From Panulirus ornatus (Eukaryota > Arthropoda > Malacostraca > Decapoda > Palinuridae): 64,000 nucleotides of DNA. Of the stretch, positions 36,884 to 47,802 are shown in pieces. Every line of letters begins with the position of its first letter. The first letter of the stretch is position 1. The translations under genes and the position numbers were made by a program. The stretch spans positions 11,739,100 to 11,803,099 of the forward strand of contig NC_092250.1 of assembly GCF_036320965.1 (NCBI RefSeq). The letters are read 5' to 3'. The notes below the pieces were generated by a model. It worked only from the letters and a program-made list of their open reading frames with translations. It was not told the DNA's origin and did not search any database.

Positions 36884-38190
36884 TTAATTGTTCATGACGT
36901 TCAAAATTATAGATATATGACTGTTCTTACATCTGTCTGTGCGAGCACTGGTTGGAACCAGTCGATTGTGGTGACGAATGACGGTCCAAGGTGGTGAGGC
37001 GTTAGGGGAAGGAGGTCTTTGTGCACGGGAGTGTGTCAGCAATATATTGCCAAACTGCAGTGTGCGCTGGCGGTGTTGGCCGGAGAGGGTGGACATGGTC
37101 AACGAGATGAGGGCCTCTTTGTTGGTGGTATAAGAAGGGCCCAGGGTAATCCTGCATGCCCTTGTCTTTACTCTTTCGAGATAGTCCTTCTTTGTAGCTG
37201 TTAGTGAGGAGGACCAAGCTGGGGAGGCGTAGGTGAGGTTAGGTAGAATGAAAATTGCGTAGACTTTCCCCAGCTCCCTTGGCGGAGATGTAGAAACTTT
37301 GATGATAGTGTTTACACGACTCTTCCAGTTTAAACCGTCGTCTGTATTGACAGAAAGAAGTTTTAAAGTTCCTGACTGCCCGGAGGATGTCAAGGTCTAG
37401 TGCAGTGCCAGGAAGCAGGATGTTGTCTGCCACTAGGTTGATGTGCATCATCACATTCTTCGTGTGGTTGATGGTGACGTCGTAAGGCCGCAGTCCACTC
37501 CCGAAGGTTGATGATGTGATGGAGGGCTCTGAAATCAAGAGAGTTGTCGATGATAGTAATGCCAAAAGTGGAGTCGTGTACGTCCTTCCAGCGGTGCCCT
37601 GTAGCGCGTTATTGATAGGTATGAGGAAGCAGACTAGCCACATCTTGGTGCCCCTTGGTGCACCACATGTTAAGGGTAGTGAGGTCAGTGTGACTTTCCT
37701 AAAGCAGACGGCTTGATGTCGCCTGGTCAAGAAGTCCACGACGCCCACGTAATCCCAGGTCGACAGCTTTCTTTATGGTGATGTTATGGTTTACCAAGTC
37801 GAAAACCTAGATAAAATCTACGAAGGTAAGTGCCACCGAGTTCTTGCCCTTCTCCAAGTCACGGTAGATGAGGTCTAAGAAACTGACAAGGCAATGAGTG
37901 GTGGAGGAAGACATCATGTTTCCAAACTGATGAGGATCGACTTATTCAGCATGTGAGCATTGGCCCAGCCAAGCACAAAACATTCCCAGACTAGAGTGGG
38001 CATTGGAGTGATGGCATCAAGGTGTAAGTTATTGAGAGACTGGTGGATTTGGGTAATGGAGTGGCATATGGTGTCTTCGAAGCTGTAGGGCATCTAGGTT
38101 GTTTGAATGAACATCAACTGTGGCGATTAGCGGTAAAACAAATTCACGGGAGAAGTCCTTGGATAGTTTCAGTGGAAGGTCCATGAAATG
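36884..38190 (-). pseudogene. Second non-LTR retrotransposon, RT remnant
   Basis: Minus-strand pieces in several frames line up as one RT. Around 37930-37760: SSTTHCLVSFLDLIYRDLE, LTFVDFI-VFDLVNHN (motif A, broken by a stop). In 37748-37239: LTCGAPRGTKMWLVCFLI (motif B), INHTKNVMMH. In 37393-36884: FILPNLTYASPAWSSSL, ERVKTRACRITLGPSYTT, and an end RHHNRLVPTSARTDRCKNS. The YVDD motif C cannot be found intact. It is unrelated to the RTE-like family. The clade is uncertain (jockey/CR1/I-like). The minus frame 38739-38446 (PRDLKISEILLQVGREQK) may be its upstream part. Multiple stops and shifts make it dead. Confidence 0.75.
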
Positions 38191-41100
38191 CGGTTGAGCG
38201 TTTGGTTTTAAGACGGTAATATATAATATCCCTCTATTTTCTCTGAGCGAGATTGGATTAGCTAGGTGTGCTGGGAGGGAGGCGATGTCGATATGTGATA
38301 ATCGTTGGCAAATTTTTTTACAAAGTTCATTTTGGTGTATTTGTCTTTCCTGTGTATAATTGTGTCATTCTCTCTAACCGTCTTTATGTTACGTGCTGTT
38401 TCATTTTTTCTCTCTCTATCATCGTGTATACTTGTGTTATTTATCTTAATCTATTTCTATCCACCTTGGGTAAGGTGAGGTAAACGACATCAACAACTCT
38501 TGCTTCTGCTCCCTGCCCACTTGAAGGAGAATCTCAGAAATTTTCAGGTCTCGTGGAAGGGCTGATCGATCAGTCAGTGTAACGTCATGTGCCTGGCTGC
38601 AGAAGGCCAGGCAGCTGGTGTGGAGATGTTCCTCCGTTGCTGCTATATTTTTGGTGAGGAGATCAGAGGTATCAGCATAATGTTTGCAGACTACAGGGAA
38701 TGGGGAAAAATGATAAGATACAGTGCCATGGAGCCACATTGCCTTTTTCTCTGATTGACTCTGAGTATGTTAGATCCTCGGGGATACATTAACTTCATTT
38801 TCTTGATGACCTTAGCTTCGCGGAAAGAGGATGAACAAAGGTCGAGAGAGCAGCTAGCTGTTTTTATCTTAGCTTTTCACTGTAGCTGTCTAGTGAGAAT
38901 TCGCAAGCTACATTATCATGTGTGGTCGAATCAGTGACTCATGTTTTTTTTATAGTGATTACCAATACGGCACTTGCAATTCATGACCTCATTATCCTTG
39001 TGGTTTTATTTCCATGGGACAGGAAGTCAAAACCATAACGCTCCTATCAGAGGTGGGTTGAAGATGACTCAGGGAATCACTGTAACATTCATAAGTCAGG
39101 ACAGTAAGGTAAACACTGACGTCAAACATGATAAGCATACGGTCGAGATGAACCAATTCAGTCGATTGTTTTGTGAGTTTATAAAGTTGTCGCCATTCTA
39201 ATGGCATGCAGTGTCTTGATCTCTTGTTACGTCCCTTGAAGCCACGACTGTGCTGTGGTGAGCAGTATTGTTTCTCACATTTGGTAGACCTGAAAAGGTT
39301 GTGCTGTTGTTCTGTTGGAAATGACCTTGATGTTACGTGTCTGCTCAATGTAAGCAGCGACCATGTATCACCTTTGATTCATTCTTTAATTGATCACGAT
39401 TAATCCTTTCACTGATTGAATTGAATATCAGGAATTGCAGTTTTACGCGCTGGAATATTAATGATTGCGTTTAGAAATCTCAAATAACACATGTAGCGGA
39501 AATAGGACTCATTCATGCATATATTTCGACGTCATTGATTTGTTCCGTGTATTGGTTCGCTCTTTGTTCTGCATCTTATCTTTTTTTTTTGATCATTTCA
39601 GCAAATCAGAAACGGTAATGATATCGCCCTCATTTCTTTCTTCAAACTCTTACAATATATCGGGAAATGAATGATATATTCCACCCTCACCATGGCTGAC
39701 ATAGGTCCTCGAAAAGCATTAAGGGAGATAAGATTACCAATAAATTCGGATGATGTCACTTCCAGTTCGATGGCAGATGCGTCAACACGTACGAGTCCAC
39801 TGAAGATCATACATCACTATAGTCTTGATATGATATTAGAACCCATTGCTTCCTCTCACCTGATGAATCCAATCACTTAACTCTTTGATGTTCTGTTAGC
39901 GACGGTCATTCCATATAGCCAGTGGTAGGACACATTAATCTTACGATTTTATTGTATATTGATAAGGATATGATATTCATGTGAAATAAATTGTAATGAA
40001 TCTCAGGTTTGGTGTTATTCTATAGACTTTATATGAATGTCTCTAGACCACTCACTAGGAGTTCCCATTGCTGATGGGCCCAGTGTCGATGGGGAGTGAT
40101 AGTGGATGGGTATTGTACCGGAGTGTTCCAGGAAGTCAGGTGTTGTAGAAGGGAAGTGGTGCTGGGGAGAGAGAGAAACCAGGAGTCTCCTGTGCGAGAA
40201 AGAATGGGAATGGAGAGATGGTTGTACAAAGGCACATTTGGTTTAGAATCCGTCTTTAGGGAATCACTGCAGGTCGGGGGAGTGATGCTTGAAGACGTTT
40301 AGGAAGAAATACCTCTACGGAGATGAGTGGAAGAATGAGGAAGAGTTTAGAGGGAGTGACTCTCGTAAAACTTTGGCCATGATTCTAGTCTCGATGAACA
40401 TGTCATGGTTCACGTCATTTGGCTCACACGTAACTATATATCTACTCTACGTCAGGCTACGATATGTTGAATGAAGAGGAGTTCGTCTTTCTTCATTCTC
40501 CCATATCCTACTCTCATACACATTGCAGACGTCAGCACATTAATGCATGAGTGGTAACAAAAACATTTCCCTATACCATCCCGACTCACCAGCCACAGAA
40601 ATTCCTGAAGACGTCAGTAAGCTCAGCCACGGACGAGTGAACGTATTTTCTCGAGGGGAACTAAGAGTCATTCACAGTCGATCAAGGCAACACTGTAATA
40701 CAAAAGATGTTCCCCAGTTCGTCTCTTCTTATAAGCATTGTAGTTTTATGCAGACCATTTGTTTGGTTACTGTCTACAGGCTGCGCAAGATTATCTTGAA
40801 GCGAACGGTGTACATCGAAACCGTCATCATTATTGAGTTTTACCGAAAAAGACTTCCATTTTCGGAATGAGTGCATAAATCAAGATAGAAAATGACAAGA
40901 ACATAGCTTACTCACACGTTGAATAATTCTTATCTCCATTTAACAGCTAGAACACAATTTCAGTGCGATAGAAACATGATAAAGAAAATAAAAGGAAGTA
41001 CATTATAATGGATACCATTTATTGTTTTATATCCACAAATATACAAAATATGATCCATTCCCTTCAGTATGTAAATTGTGAGGACAGCTTGTTTGACTGA

Positions 41101-42528
41101 AACCCAAATTACTCTGGTATTCATCTGTGTTGTACCTCAGTATGATAACTAAGATCCCCCTCCATACAGGAATGTGGAATGTTACAGGAATATGATTTGC
41201 AGAGCGGCGATCGCAAACACTCCATCAAAGAACTGGAAAGAAATCTACTTGCTGGATAACGACCAGCTGCCCCACTGGACCAGTATTGATTGTACGAGGA
41301 CAAACGTCTTTGGTGTAACTGGGCAACTATAAAGCTGCACTGAATAAAGACTTAAGGATAGAATCGAAGGAGACACCAAAGAAAATGGAACAAGAATTCA
41401 ATAAACTACAACACGGCTGGTCACATTAACTTCAGGACAACAGACGTTCAACCCCTAAAGAGATCGCACCTCAAGTTGGAAACTCCAATTCTTAAACCAC
41501 TTTTGCGGGAGTGAAACACGAGGAGGGTTGAATCTCAACTGAAAAAGAAGAAGAATGACCCACTGGAGTGGTGGGCGTCTATTGTTGTGCACTTCTTGGG
41601 AAAATATGAAAAAATTAAGGTAACCAACATTGTTCCTGCACAGAAGTGGCCAACTTATGAAAGCTGGAAGAGTCGTCGACGTACTTCCATGGAGCAAATA
41701 CCCTGGTCAAGGCACTTTTTATACGGGTGGGAAGGGTGATGTAAGAGACGGGAAATGAGAGACGCTACCTCGGAAGCCTGAAGGCTAACGATGCCTTATG
41801 AAATTTGCAAGCTAACGATTGAGAAGTCTTCGCAAACTTAGGATAAAATGTGTCTGTTGATGATAATGTTATTGGTGGCTAAGATGAAACCGTTGGCGAA
41901 TTTAAAGGAGCTGAGAACCACAGATATCTTGCGTTTTCTAAGTTGCCTTGACAAGGATACTGACAAGGTAGTGTGTGGTGAAAGCGTTCTTCATTTTACT
42001 GAACCAAGGTGGATCTATGGAGCTCACACTTGATATTATAGTCCTCATTAAACGCAAGATATTCACAGAGCAAAGTGGGGATGAGGGGAGGTCTTGGTGG
42101 TGAGCTAAGCTTAACTCACTAAGTAATTGGATATGTTTGCTTGGAAAAACATATTCGTGAAATCTGCAGTATATCTTAAGCAGCTGAGAGAACCACTCGC
42201 ACCGGAGAAGATAGGTTTGGGAAGCTGCGAGAGAATTTGTAGAGTTTCAAAGGGAAGTCAGTGAGTGGAATGTAATCCTTTAACCATCGGTTTGTGTAAC
42301 CATCAAGCAACTTTGAATTTCTGCTACGAATTCTGGCGCGAGGAAGCTGGAGAGCGATCTAGGAGGCAGGTGTTGGTAAGACGAGGAAGTCCTCTGGCAG
42401 ATAGATAGTGGCGGAATGCTTGTCAACAAGCTGATCCTCTTCATCGTTGGAGACGTGATTAATGCAGTGGAGGGAGGGAGTCTGCTTGATCACACCGCTC
42501 AGCTCCTTCAGTCCCAGAGACGACTGGC
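38191..42528. other. Unannotated sequence
   Basis: No supported host gene. Minus-strand text at about 42110-41850 has protein-like stretches that might be an eroded retroelement, but I could not align it to anything. Small frames at 39671-39880 and 40547-40870 are unrecognised. Confidence 0.4.
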
Positions 42529-42560
42529 CGGTGTGTGTGTGTGTATGTGTGTGTGTGTGT

Positions 42561-42594
<34 letters not shown>
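42529..42594. repeat. (GT)n microsatellite
   Basis: About 32 GT units with TATG and TTG interruptions. Confidence 0.95.
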
Positions 42595-43672
42595 TCGCAT
42601 AATGGGTTAGTAAGGCTACCTGGCCATGCAAGGAGCCTCACATTCATGACTATTGAGGTTTCTAGGCCATGCAAGCAGTTCCAAGAATGGGCTTTCGTGG
42701 TTTCTTGGTCACACTAACAGTCACATATAATGAGATGATAATATTATTTGGATTGTCTGAGTTACCAATTTTTTTCATTTTCTCTTTATGTTAGCTGAGA
42801 CGGCACGGATAAGTGAGGCCGTAATCAAGGCTCATACACTTAGTTAACAAGGTCGCTTGGTTATACCAGCAGCCCCACAATTTGGGCTGTCAGTGCTCCC
42901 TGACCATGTTTTTACCCCCAAATTAATCATCGGTAAAGTTTCTTAGGCATTTTAACATTACCACATCATCGTCATTAAATCAATTCTCAGTCAAATAAGT
43001 TTTGGATTCTGATGAGTCTTGTACTTCAAAGAGCATCATTAACACCGCAAGGACCTTGGAATAATGAGAACTGGTCGATAACTTTGAGAAATATATGATG
43101 AATCAGAGTTTGTTGTGCTCGTAATCGCTACAGAAAACAAAACGTTCATATACTTATCTTCTCATATGATTCAAAATATTTGAATTTTCTTTTTCTCTTT
43201 ATGATTCGTCTTTTAAAAGCGTTATGTATATCAAGTTAAAGCACTATTGAAATGGTAACATAGTGTTTTTGATGATCAGAGAGCACTTCATATCTTAGTG
43301 TATATTACTCTGATTTTTGCTCAAAATCCCATGGAACAGCGGGGGAGAATTGGCTCTTTGGAATATCCGTGAAATAGTAGAGATGCTCCTTACTCTACTG
43401 TATTAGTATCTCATGATATTATCAAGTAAGGATAGAAAATCTCTCTAGGGTTCATGATCGCTCCAGCCATTACAGGCAGAGGACAGGTGGGAGAGTGTCT
43501 GGACGCCTTCCAGTGTTAGGTTTACGGTAAGTACTTCAAACTGGCTACAGTGATGTGAAATTTCTAATATTTCCAGGAATTATGCAGAATTTAACGCTTC
43601 TGTGTTTCCAATTCCATGCTAGCTTACCTACTGGCTTCACATCCACGACTGACATATTTGTGCCTCCTTAGC

Positions 43673-43675
<3 letters not shown>
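42595..43675. other. Unannotated sequence
   Basis: Unique AT-rich sequence; nothing recognised. Confidence 0.5.

Positions 43676-43746
<71 letters not shown>
43676..43746. repeat. (TA)n microsatellite
   Basis: Left boundary of the third hammerhead-bearing element. Confidence 0.95.
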
Positions 43747-43750
<4 letters not shown>

Positions 43751-43918
43751 AAGGATCAAAATTTTACGCCAACTTATACGCCATTTGGTAAACCTTCATC
43801 TCTTCGATGTATATCAACTGACAAATATTTCTCTCTTGTGTCTCCCCTGATAATGTGATTATTACACGAAAGTGCACTTGGGAACTTATCGTGTTTCATT
43901 TTCCCCGTAGACTCATAG

Positions 43919-43919
<1 letters not shown>
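43747..43919 (+). mobile_element. Hammerhead-bearing PLE-type repeat, compact copy
   Basis: Starts ttggaaaggatcaaaatttt like the left flank of the foldback at 17838, then passes directly (cgccatttggtaaaccttca, tctcttcgatgtatatcaac) into the right-arm sequence. It lacks the left inverted arm, so it may show the ancestral non-foldback order. (TA)n on both sides. Confidence 0.7.
43843..43883 (+). ncRNA. Hammerhead-like motif with core mutation
   Basis: TCCC (43843) and GGGA (43880) pair as in the other copies, and GAAA and AAGTGCACTT are intact. The core reads CTGATAA instead of CTGATGA, changing the invariant G8 (general-base partner in known hammerheads) to A. This copy should be inactive. 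Confidence 0.5.

Positions 43920-43996
<77 letters not shown>
43920..43996. repeat. (TA)n microsatellite
   Basis: Lies between the hammerhead repeat and S copy 4. Confidence 0.95.
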
Positions 43997-43999
<3 letters not shown>

Positions 44000-44250
44000 C
44001 CCTGGGGATAGGGGAGAAAGAATACTTCCCACGTATTCCCTGCGTGTCGTAAAAGGCGACTAAAAGGGAAGGGAGCGGGGGGCTGGAAATCCTCCCCTCT
44101 CATTTTTTTTTTTTTTTTTTTCAATTTTCCAAAAGAAGGAACAGAGAAGGGGGCCAGGTGAGGATATTCCCTCTAAGGCCCAGTCCTCTGTTCTTAACGC
44201 TACCTTGCTAATGCGGGAAATGGTGAGTAGTATGAAAAAAAAAAAAAAAA

Positions 44251-44252
<2 letters not shown>
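43997..44252 (+). mobile_element. S element copy 4
   Basis: Full head (atccctggggatagggga), gtcgtaaaaggcgactaaaa, a T20 block, the hairpin and the tail cgctaccttgctaatgcggg, ending tatg then A18. It sits same-strand upstream of the truncated LINE at 44295, joined by (TA)n. Confidence 0.9.

Positions 44253-44294
<42 letters not shown>
44253..44294. repeat. (TA)n linking S copy 4 to a LINE
   Basis: About 20 TA units with one ATT interruption. Confidence 0.93.
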
Positions 44295-44298
<4 letters not shown>

Positions 44299-45407
44299 AT
44301 TTGTATGTAGCATTTATGGATCTGGAGAAGGCATATGATAGAGCTGATAGAGATGCTCTGTGGAAGGTATTAAGAATATATGGTGTGGGAGGCAAGTTGT
44401 TAGAAGCAGTAAAAAGTTTTTATCGATGATGTAAGGCATGTGCACGTGTAGGAAGAGAGGAAAGTGATTGGTTCTCAGTGAATGTAGGTTTGCGGCAGGG
44501 GTGTGTGATGTCTCCATGGTTGTTTAATTTGTTTATGGATGGGGTTGTTAGGGAGGTGAATGCAAGAGTTTTGGAAAGAGGGGCAAGTATGAAGTCTGTT
44601 GGGGATGAGAGAGCTTGGGAAGTGAGTCAGTTGTTGTTCGCTGATGATACAGCGCTGGTGGCTGATTCATGTGAGAAACTGCAGAAGCTGGTGACTGAGT
44701 TTGGTAAAGTGTGTGAAAGAAGAAATTTAAGATTAAATGTGAATAAGAGCAAGGTTATTAGGTACAGTAGGGTTGAGGGTCAAGTCAATTGGGAGGTAAG
44801 TTTGAATGGAGAAAAACTGGAGGAAGTAAAGTGTTTTAGATATCTGGGAGTGGATCTGGCAGCGGATGGAACCATGGAAGCGGAAGTGGATCATAGGGTG
44901 GGGGAGGGGGCGAAAATCCTGGGAGCCTTGAAGAATGTGTGGAAGTCGAGAACATTATCTCCGAAAGCAAAAATGGGTATGTTTGAAGGAATAGTGGTTC
45001 CAACAATGTTGTATGGTTGCGAGGCGTGGGCTATGGATAGAGTTGTGCGCAGAAGGATGGATGTGCTGGAAATGAGATGTTTGAGGACAATGTGTGGTGT
45101 GAGGTGGTTTGATCGAGTAAGTAACGTAAGGGTAAGAGAGATGTGTGAAAATAAAAAGAGCGTGGTTGAGAGAGCAGAAGAGGGTGTTTTGAAATGGTTT
45201 GGGCACATGGAGAGAATGAGTGAGGAAAGATTGACCAAGAGGATATATGTGTCGGAGGTGGAGGGAACGAGGAGAAGTGGGAGACCAAATTGGAGGTGGA
45301 AAGATGGAGTGAAAAAGATTTTGTGTGATCGGGGCCTGAACATGCAGGAGGGTGAAAGGAGGGCAAGGAATAGAGTGAATTGGATCGATGTGGTATACCG
45401 GGGTTGA
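44295..45407 (+). pseudogene. LINE RT fragment interrupted by one stop
   Basis: Motif A reads FMDLEKAYDRAD (Val to Ala), then FYR is followed by TGA at 44427 (cgaggat became cgatgat). The frame continues unshifted to 45407 with motif B GLRQGCVMSPW, LLFADDTALV and the C-terminal tail ([13 protein letters not shown]). Apart from the stop it is very close to the copies at 20.6 and 45.9 kb. Confidence 0.88.
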
Positions 45408-45597
45408 CGTGCTGTCAGTGGATTAAATCAGGGCATGTGAAGCGTCTGGGGTAAACCATGGAAAGCTGTGTAGGTATGTATGTTTGCGTGTGTGGACGTA
45501 TGTATATACATATGTATGGGGGTGGGTCGGGCCATTTCATTCGTCTGTTTCCTTGCGCTACCTCGCAGACGCGGGAGACAGCGGCAAAAAAAAAATA

Positions 45598-45600
<3 letters not shown>
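44295..45600 (+). mobile_element. RTE-like LINE, 5'-truncated, one nonsense mutation
   Basis: Starts ATGGATTTGTATGTAGC just upstream of RT motif A and ends with the short 3' UTR and an A-rich tail (45586-45600). Tail to tail with the minus-strand copy at 45673-46968. Confidence 0.92.

Positions 45601-45672
<72 letters not shown>
45601..45672. repeat. (TA)n at centre of a LINE palindrome
   Basis: About 36 TA units between the two converging LINE tails. Confidence 0.95.
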
Positions 45673-45676
<4 letters not shown>

Positions 45677-46968
45677 TTTTTTTTATACTTTGTCGCTGTC
45701 TCCCGCGTTTGCGAGGTAGCGCAAGGAAACAGACGAGAGAAATGGCCCAACCCCCCCCATACACATGTATATACATACGTCCACACACGCAAATATACAT
45801 ACCTACACAGCTTTCCATGGTTTACCCCACACGCTTCACATGCCTTGATTCAATCCACTGACAGCACGTCAGCCCCGGTATACCACATCGCTCCAATTCA
45901 CTCTATTCCTTGCCCTCCTTTTACCCTCCTGCATGTTCAGGCCCCGATCACACAAAATCTTTTTCACTCCATCTTTCCACCTCCAATTTGGTCTCCCTCT
46001 TCTCCTTGTTCCCTCCACCTCCGACACATATATCCTCTTGGTCAATCTTTCCTCACTCATCCTCTCCATGTGCCCAAACCACTTCAAAACACCCTCTTCT
46101 GCTCTCTCAACCACGCTCTTTTTATTTCCACACATCTCTCTTACCCTTACGTTACTCACTCGATCAAACCACCTCACACCACACATTGTCCTCAAACATC
46201 TCATTTCCAGCACATCCATCCTCCTGCGCACAACTCTATCCATAGCCCACGCCTCGCAACCATACAACATTGTTGGAACCACTATTCCTTCAAACATACC
46301 CATTTTTGCTTTCCGAGATAATGTTCTCGACTTCCACACATTCTTCAAGGCCCCCAGAATTTTCGCCCCCTCCCCCACCCTATGATCCACTTCCGCTTCC
46401 ATGGTTCCATCCGCTGCCAGATCCACTCCCAGATATCTAAAACACTTCACTTCCTCCAGTTTTTCTCTAGTCAAACTCACCTCCCAATTGACTTGACCCT
46501 CAACCCTACTGTACCTAATAACCTTGCTCTTATTCACATTTACTCTTAACTTTCTTCTTCCACACACTTTACCAAACTCAGTCACCAGCTTCTGCAGTTT
46601 CACACATGAATCAGCCACCAGCGCTGTGTCATCAGCGAACAACAACTGACTCACTTCCCAAGCTCTCTCATCCCCAACAGACTTCATACTTGCCCCTCTT
46701 TCCAGGACTCTTGCATTTACCTCCCTAACAACCCCATCCATAAACAAATTAAACAACCATGGAGACATCACACACCCCTGCCGCAAACCTACATTCACTG
46801 AGAACCAATCACTTTCCTCTCTTCCTACACGTACACATGCCTTACATCCTCGATAAAAACTTTTCACTGCTTCTAACAACTTTCCTCCCACACCATATAT
46901 TCTTAATACCTTCCACAGAGCATCTCTATCAACTCTATCATATGCCTTCTCCAGATCCATAAATGCTA
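45673..46968 (-). mobile_element. RTE-like LINE, 5'-truncated
   Basis: T12 (45673-45684), then the short 3' UTR, the C-terminal tail and the RT, ending at the TAGCATTTATGG position just upstream of motif A. Beyond 46968 the sequence (tatggtgctatacgg) is not element. Confidence 0.92.
45869..46960 (-). CDS. LINE RT fragment, open
   Basis: 363 codons without a stop, starting by chance at the internal Met of motif A (MDLEKAYDRVD). Motif B (GLRQGCVMSPW), motif C (LLFADDTALVADS), CFRYLGVDLAADG, KWFGHMERM and [12 protein letters not shown] are intact and the natural stop is kept. The RT fingers and the endonuclease are missing, so it is not an autonomous enzyme. Confidence 0.87.
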   Translation of the reverse strand: MDLEKAYDRVDRDALWKVLRIYGVGGKLLEAVKSFYRGCKACVRVGREESDWFSVNVGLRQGCVMSPWLFNLFMDGVVREVNARVLERGASMKSVGDERAWEVSQLLFADDTALVADSCVKLQKLVTEFGKVCGRRKLRVNVNKSKVIRYSRVEGQVNWEVSLTREKLEEVKCFRYLGVDLAADGTMEAEVDHRVGEGAKILGALKNVWKSRTLSRKAKMGMFEGIVVPTMLYGCEAWAMDRVVRRRMDVLEMRCLRTMCGVRWFDRVSNVRVREMCGNKKSVVERAEEGVLKWFGHMERMSEERLTKRIYVSEVEGTRRRGRPNWRWKDGVKKILCDRGLNMQEGKRRARNRVNWSDVVYRG

Positions 46969-47017
46969 TATGGTGCTATACGGCGACGGGGCAAAGTGAA
47001 TAAATAGATAAATATAT

Positions 47018-47238
47018 ATAGGGGAGAAAAAATACTTCCCACGTATTCCCTGCATGTCGTAGAAGGCGACTAAAAGGGAAGGGAGCGGGGGGCTGGAAAT
47101 CCTCCCCTCTCATTTTTTTTTTAAATTTTCCAAAAGAAGGAACAGAGAAGGGGGCCATATGAGGATATTCCCTCAAAGGCCCAGTCCTCTGTTCTTAACG
47201 CTACCTCGCTAATGCGGGAAATGGCGAATAGTATGAAA

Positions 47239-47247
<9 letters not shown>
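47018..47247 (+). mobile_element. S element copy 5
   Basis: Starts ataggggagaaaaaatactt (first head bases replaced by a short TATATA), then gtcgtagaaggcgactaaaa, the hairpin, the tail cgctacctcgctaatgcggg and A11. Pairs tail to tail with S copy 6. Confidence 0.9.

Positions 47248-47316
<69 letters not shown>
47248..47316. repeat. (TA)n at centre of an S-element palindrome
   Basis: About 34 TA units between the converging tails of S copies 5 and 6. Confidence 0.95.
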
Positions 47317-47319
<3 letters not shown>

Positions 47320-47557
47320 TCTTTCTTTTCTTTTAAACTATTTGCCATTTCCCGCGTTGGCGAGGTAGCGTTAAGAACAGAGGACTGTGCCTTTTTTGGA
47401 ATATCCTCACCTGGCCCCCTCTGTTCCTTCTTTTGGAAAATTAAAAAAAAAAAACGAGAGGGGAGGATTTCCAGCCCCCCGCTCCCTCCCCTTTTAGTCG
47501 CCTTCTACGACACGCAGGGAATACGTGGGAAGTATTCTTAATCCCCTATCCCCAGGG

Positions 47558-47560
<3 letters not shown>
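47317..47560 (-). mobile_element. S element copy 6
   Basis: Complete on the minus strand from tatccctggggataggggat to the tail cgctacctcgccaacgcggg then an A-rich run. Forms a palindrome of roughly 540 bp with copy 5. Confidence 0.9.

Positions 47561-47626
<66 letters not shown>
47561..47626. repeat. (TA)n microsatellite
   Basis: Shared between the head of S copy 6 and the 3' end of a tRNA-derived SINE. Confidence 0.95.
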
Positions 47627-47629
<3 letters not shown>

Positions 47630-47802
47630 CTAGCCTGAAACAGGTACCCATTTTATCGACCATCTCCTGAAGTGGAAGAACAGCTGGGTTGACTGTAGAC
47701 CGACTGCCGTAACCAGGATTCGATACCTCTGCGCTCGACCCTGGTTAGTTAGTGAATGCGTCACGATCAGGAACGCTAACTGCTACACCACGGGAGTCCA
47801 TG
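47627..47802 (-). mobile_element. tRNA-derived SINE, most complete copy
   Basis: On the minus strand: ggactcccgtggtgtagcag then ttagcg (A box), B box ggtatcgaatcctgg, body gcagtcggtctacagtcaac and ccagctgttcttccacttca, 3' end gggtacctgtttcaggctag then ggta(TA)n. The tRNA-type promoter and the fixed body order support a Pol III SINE. The source tRNA is not clear. Confidence 0.8.
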
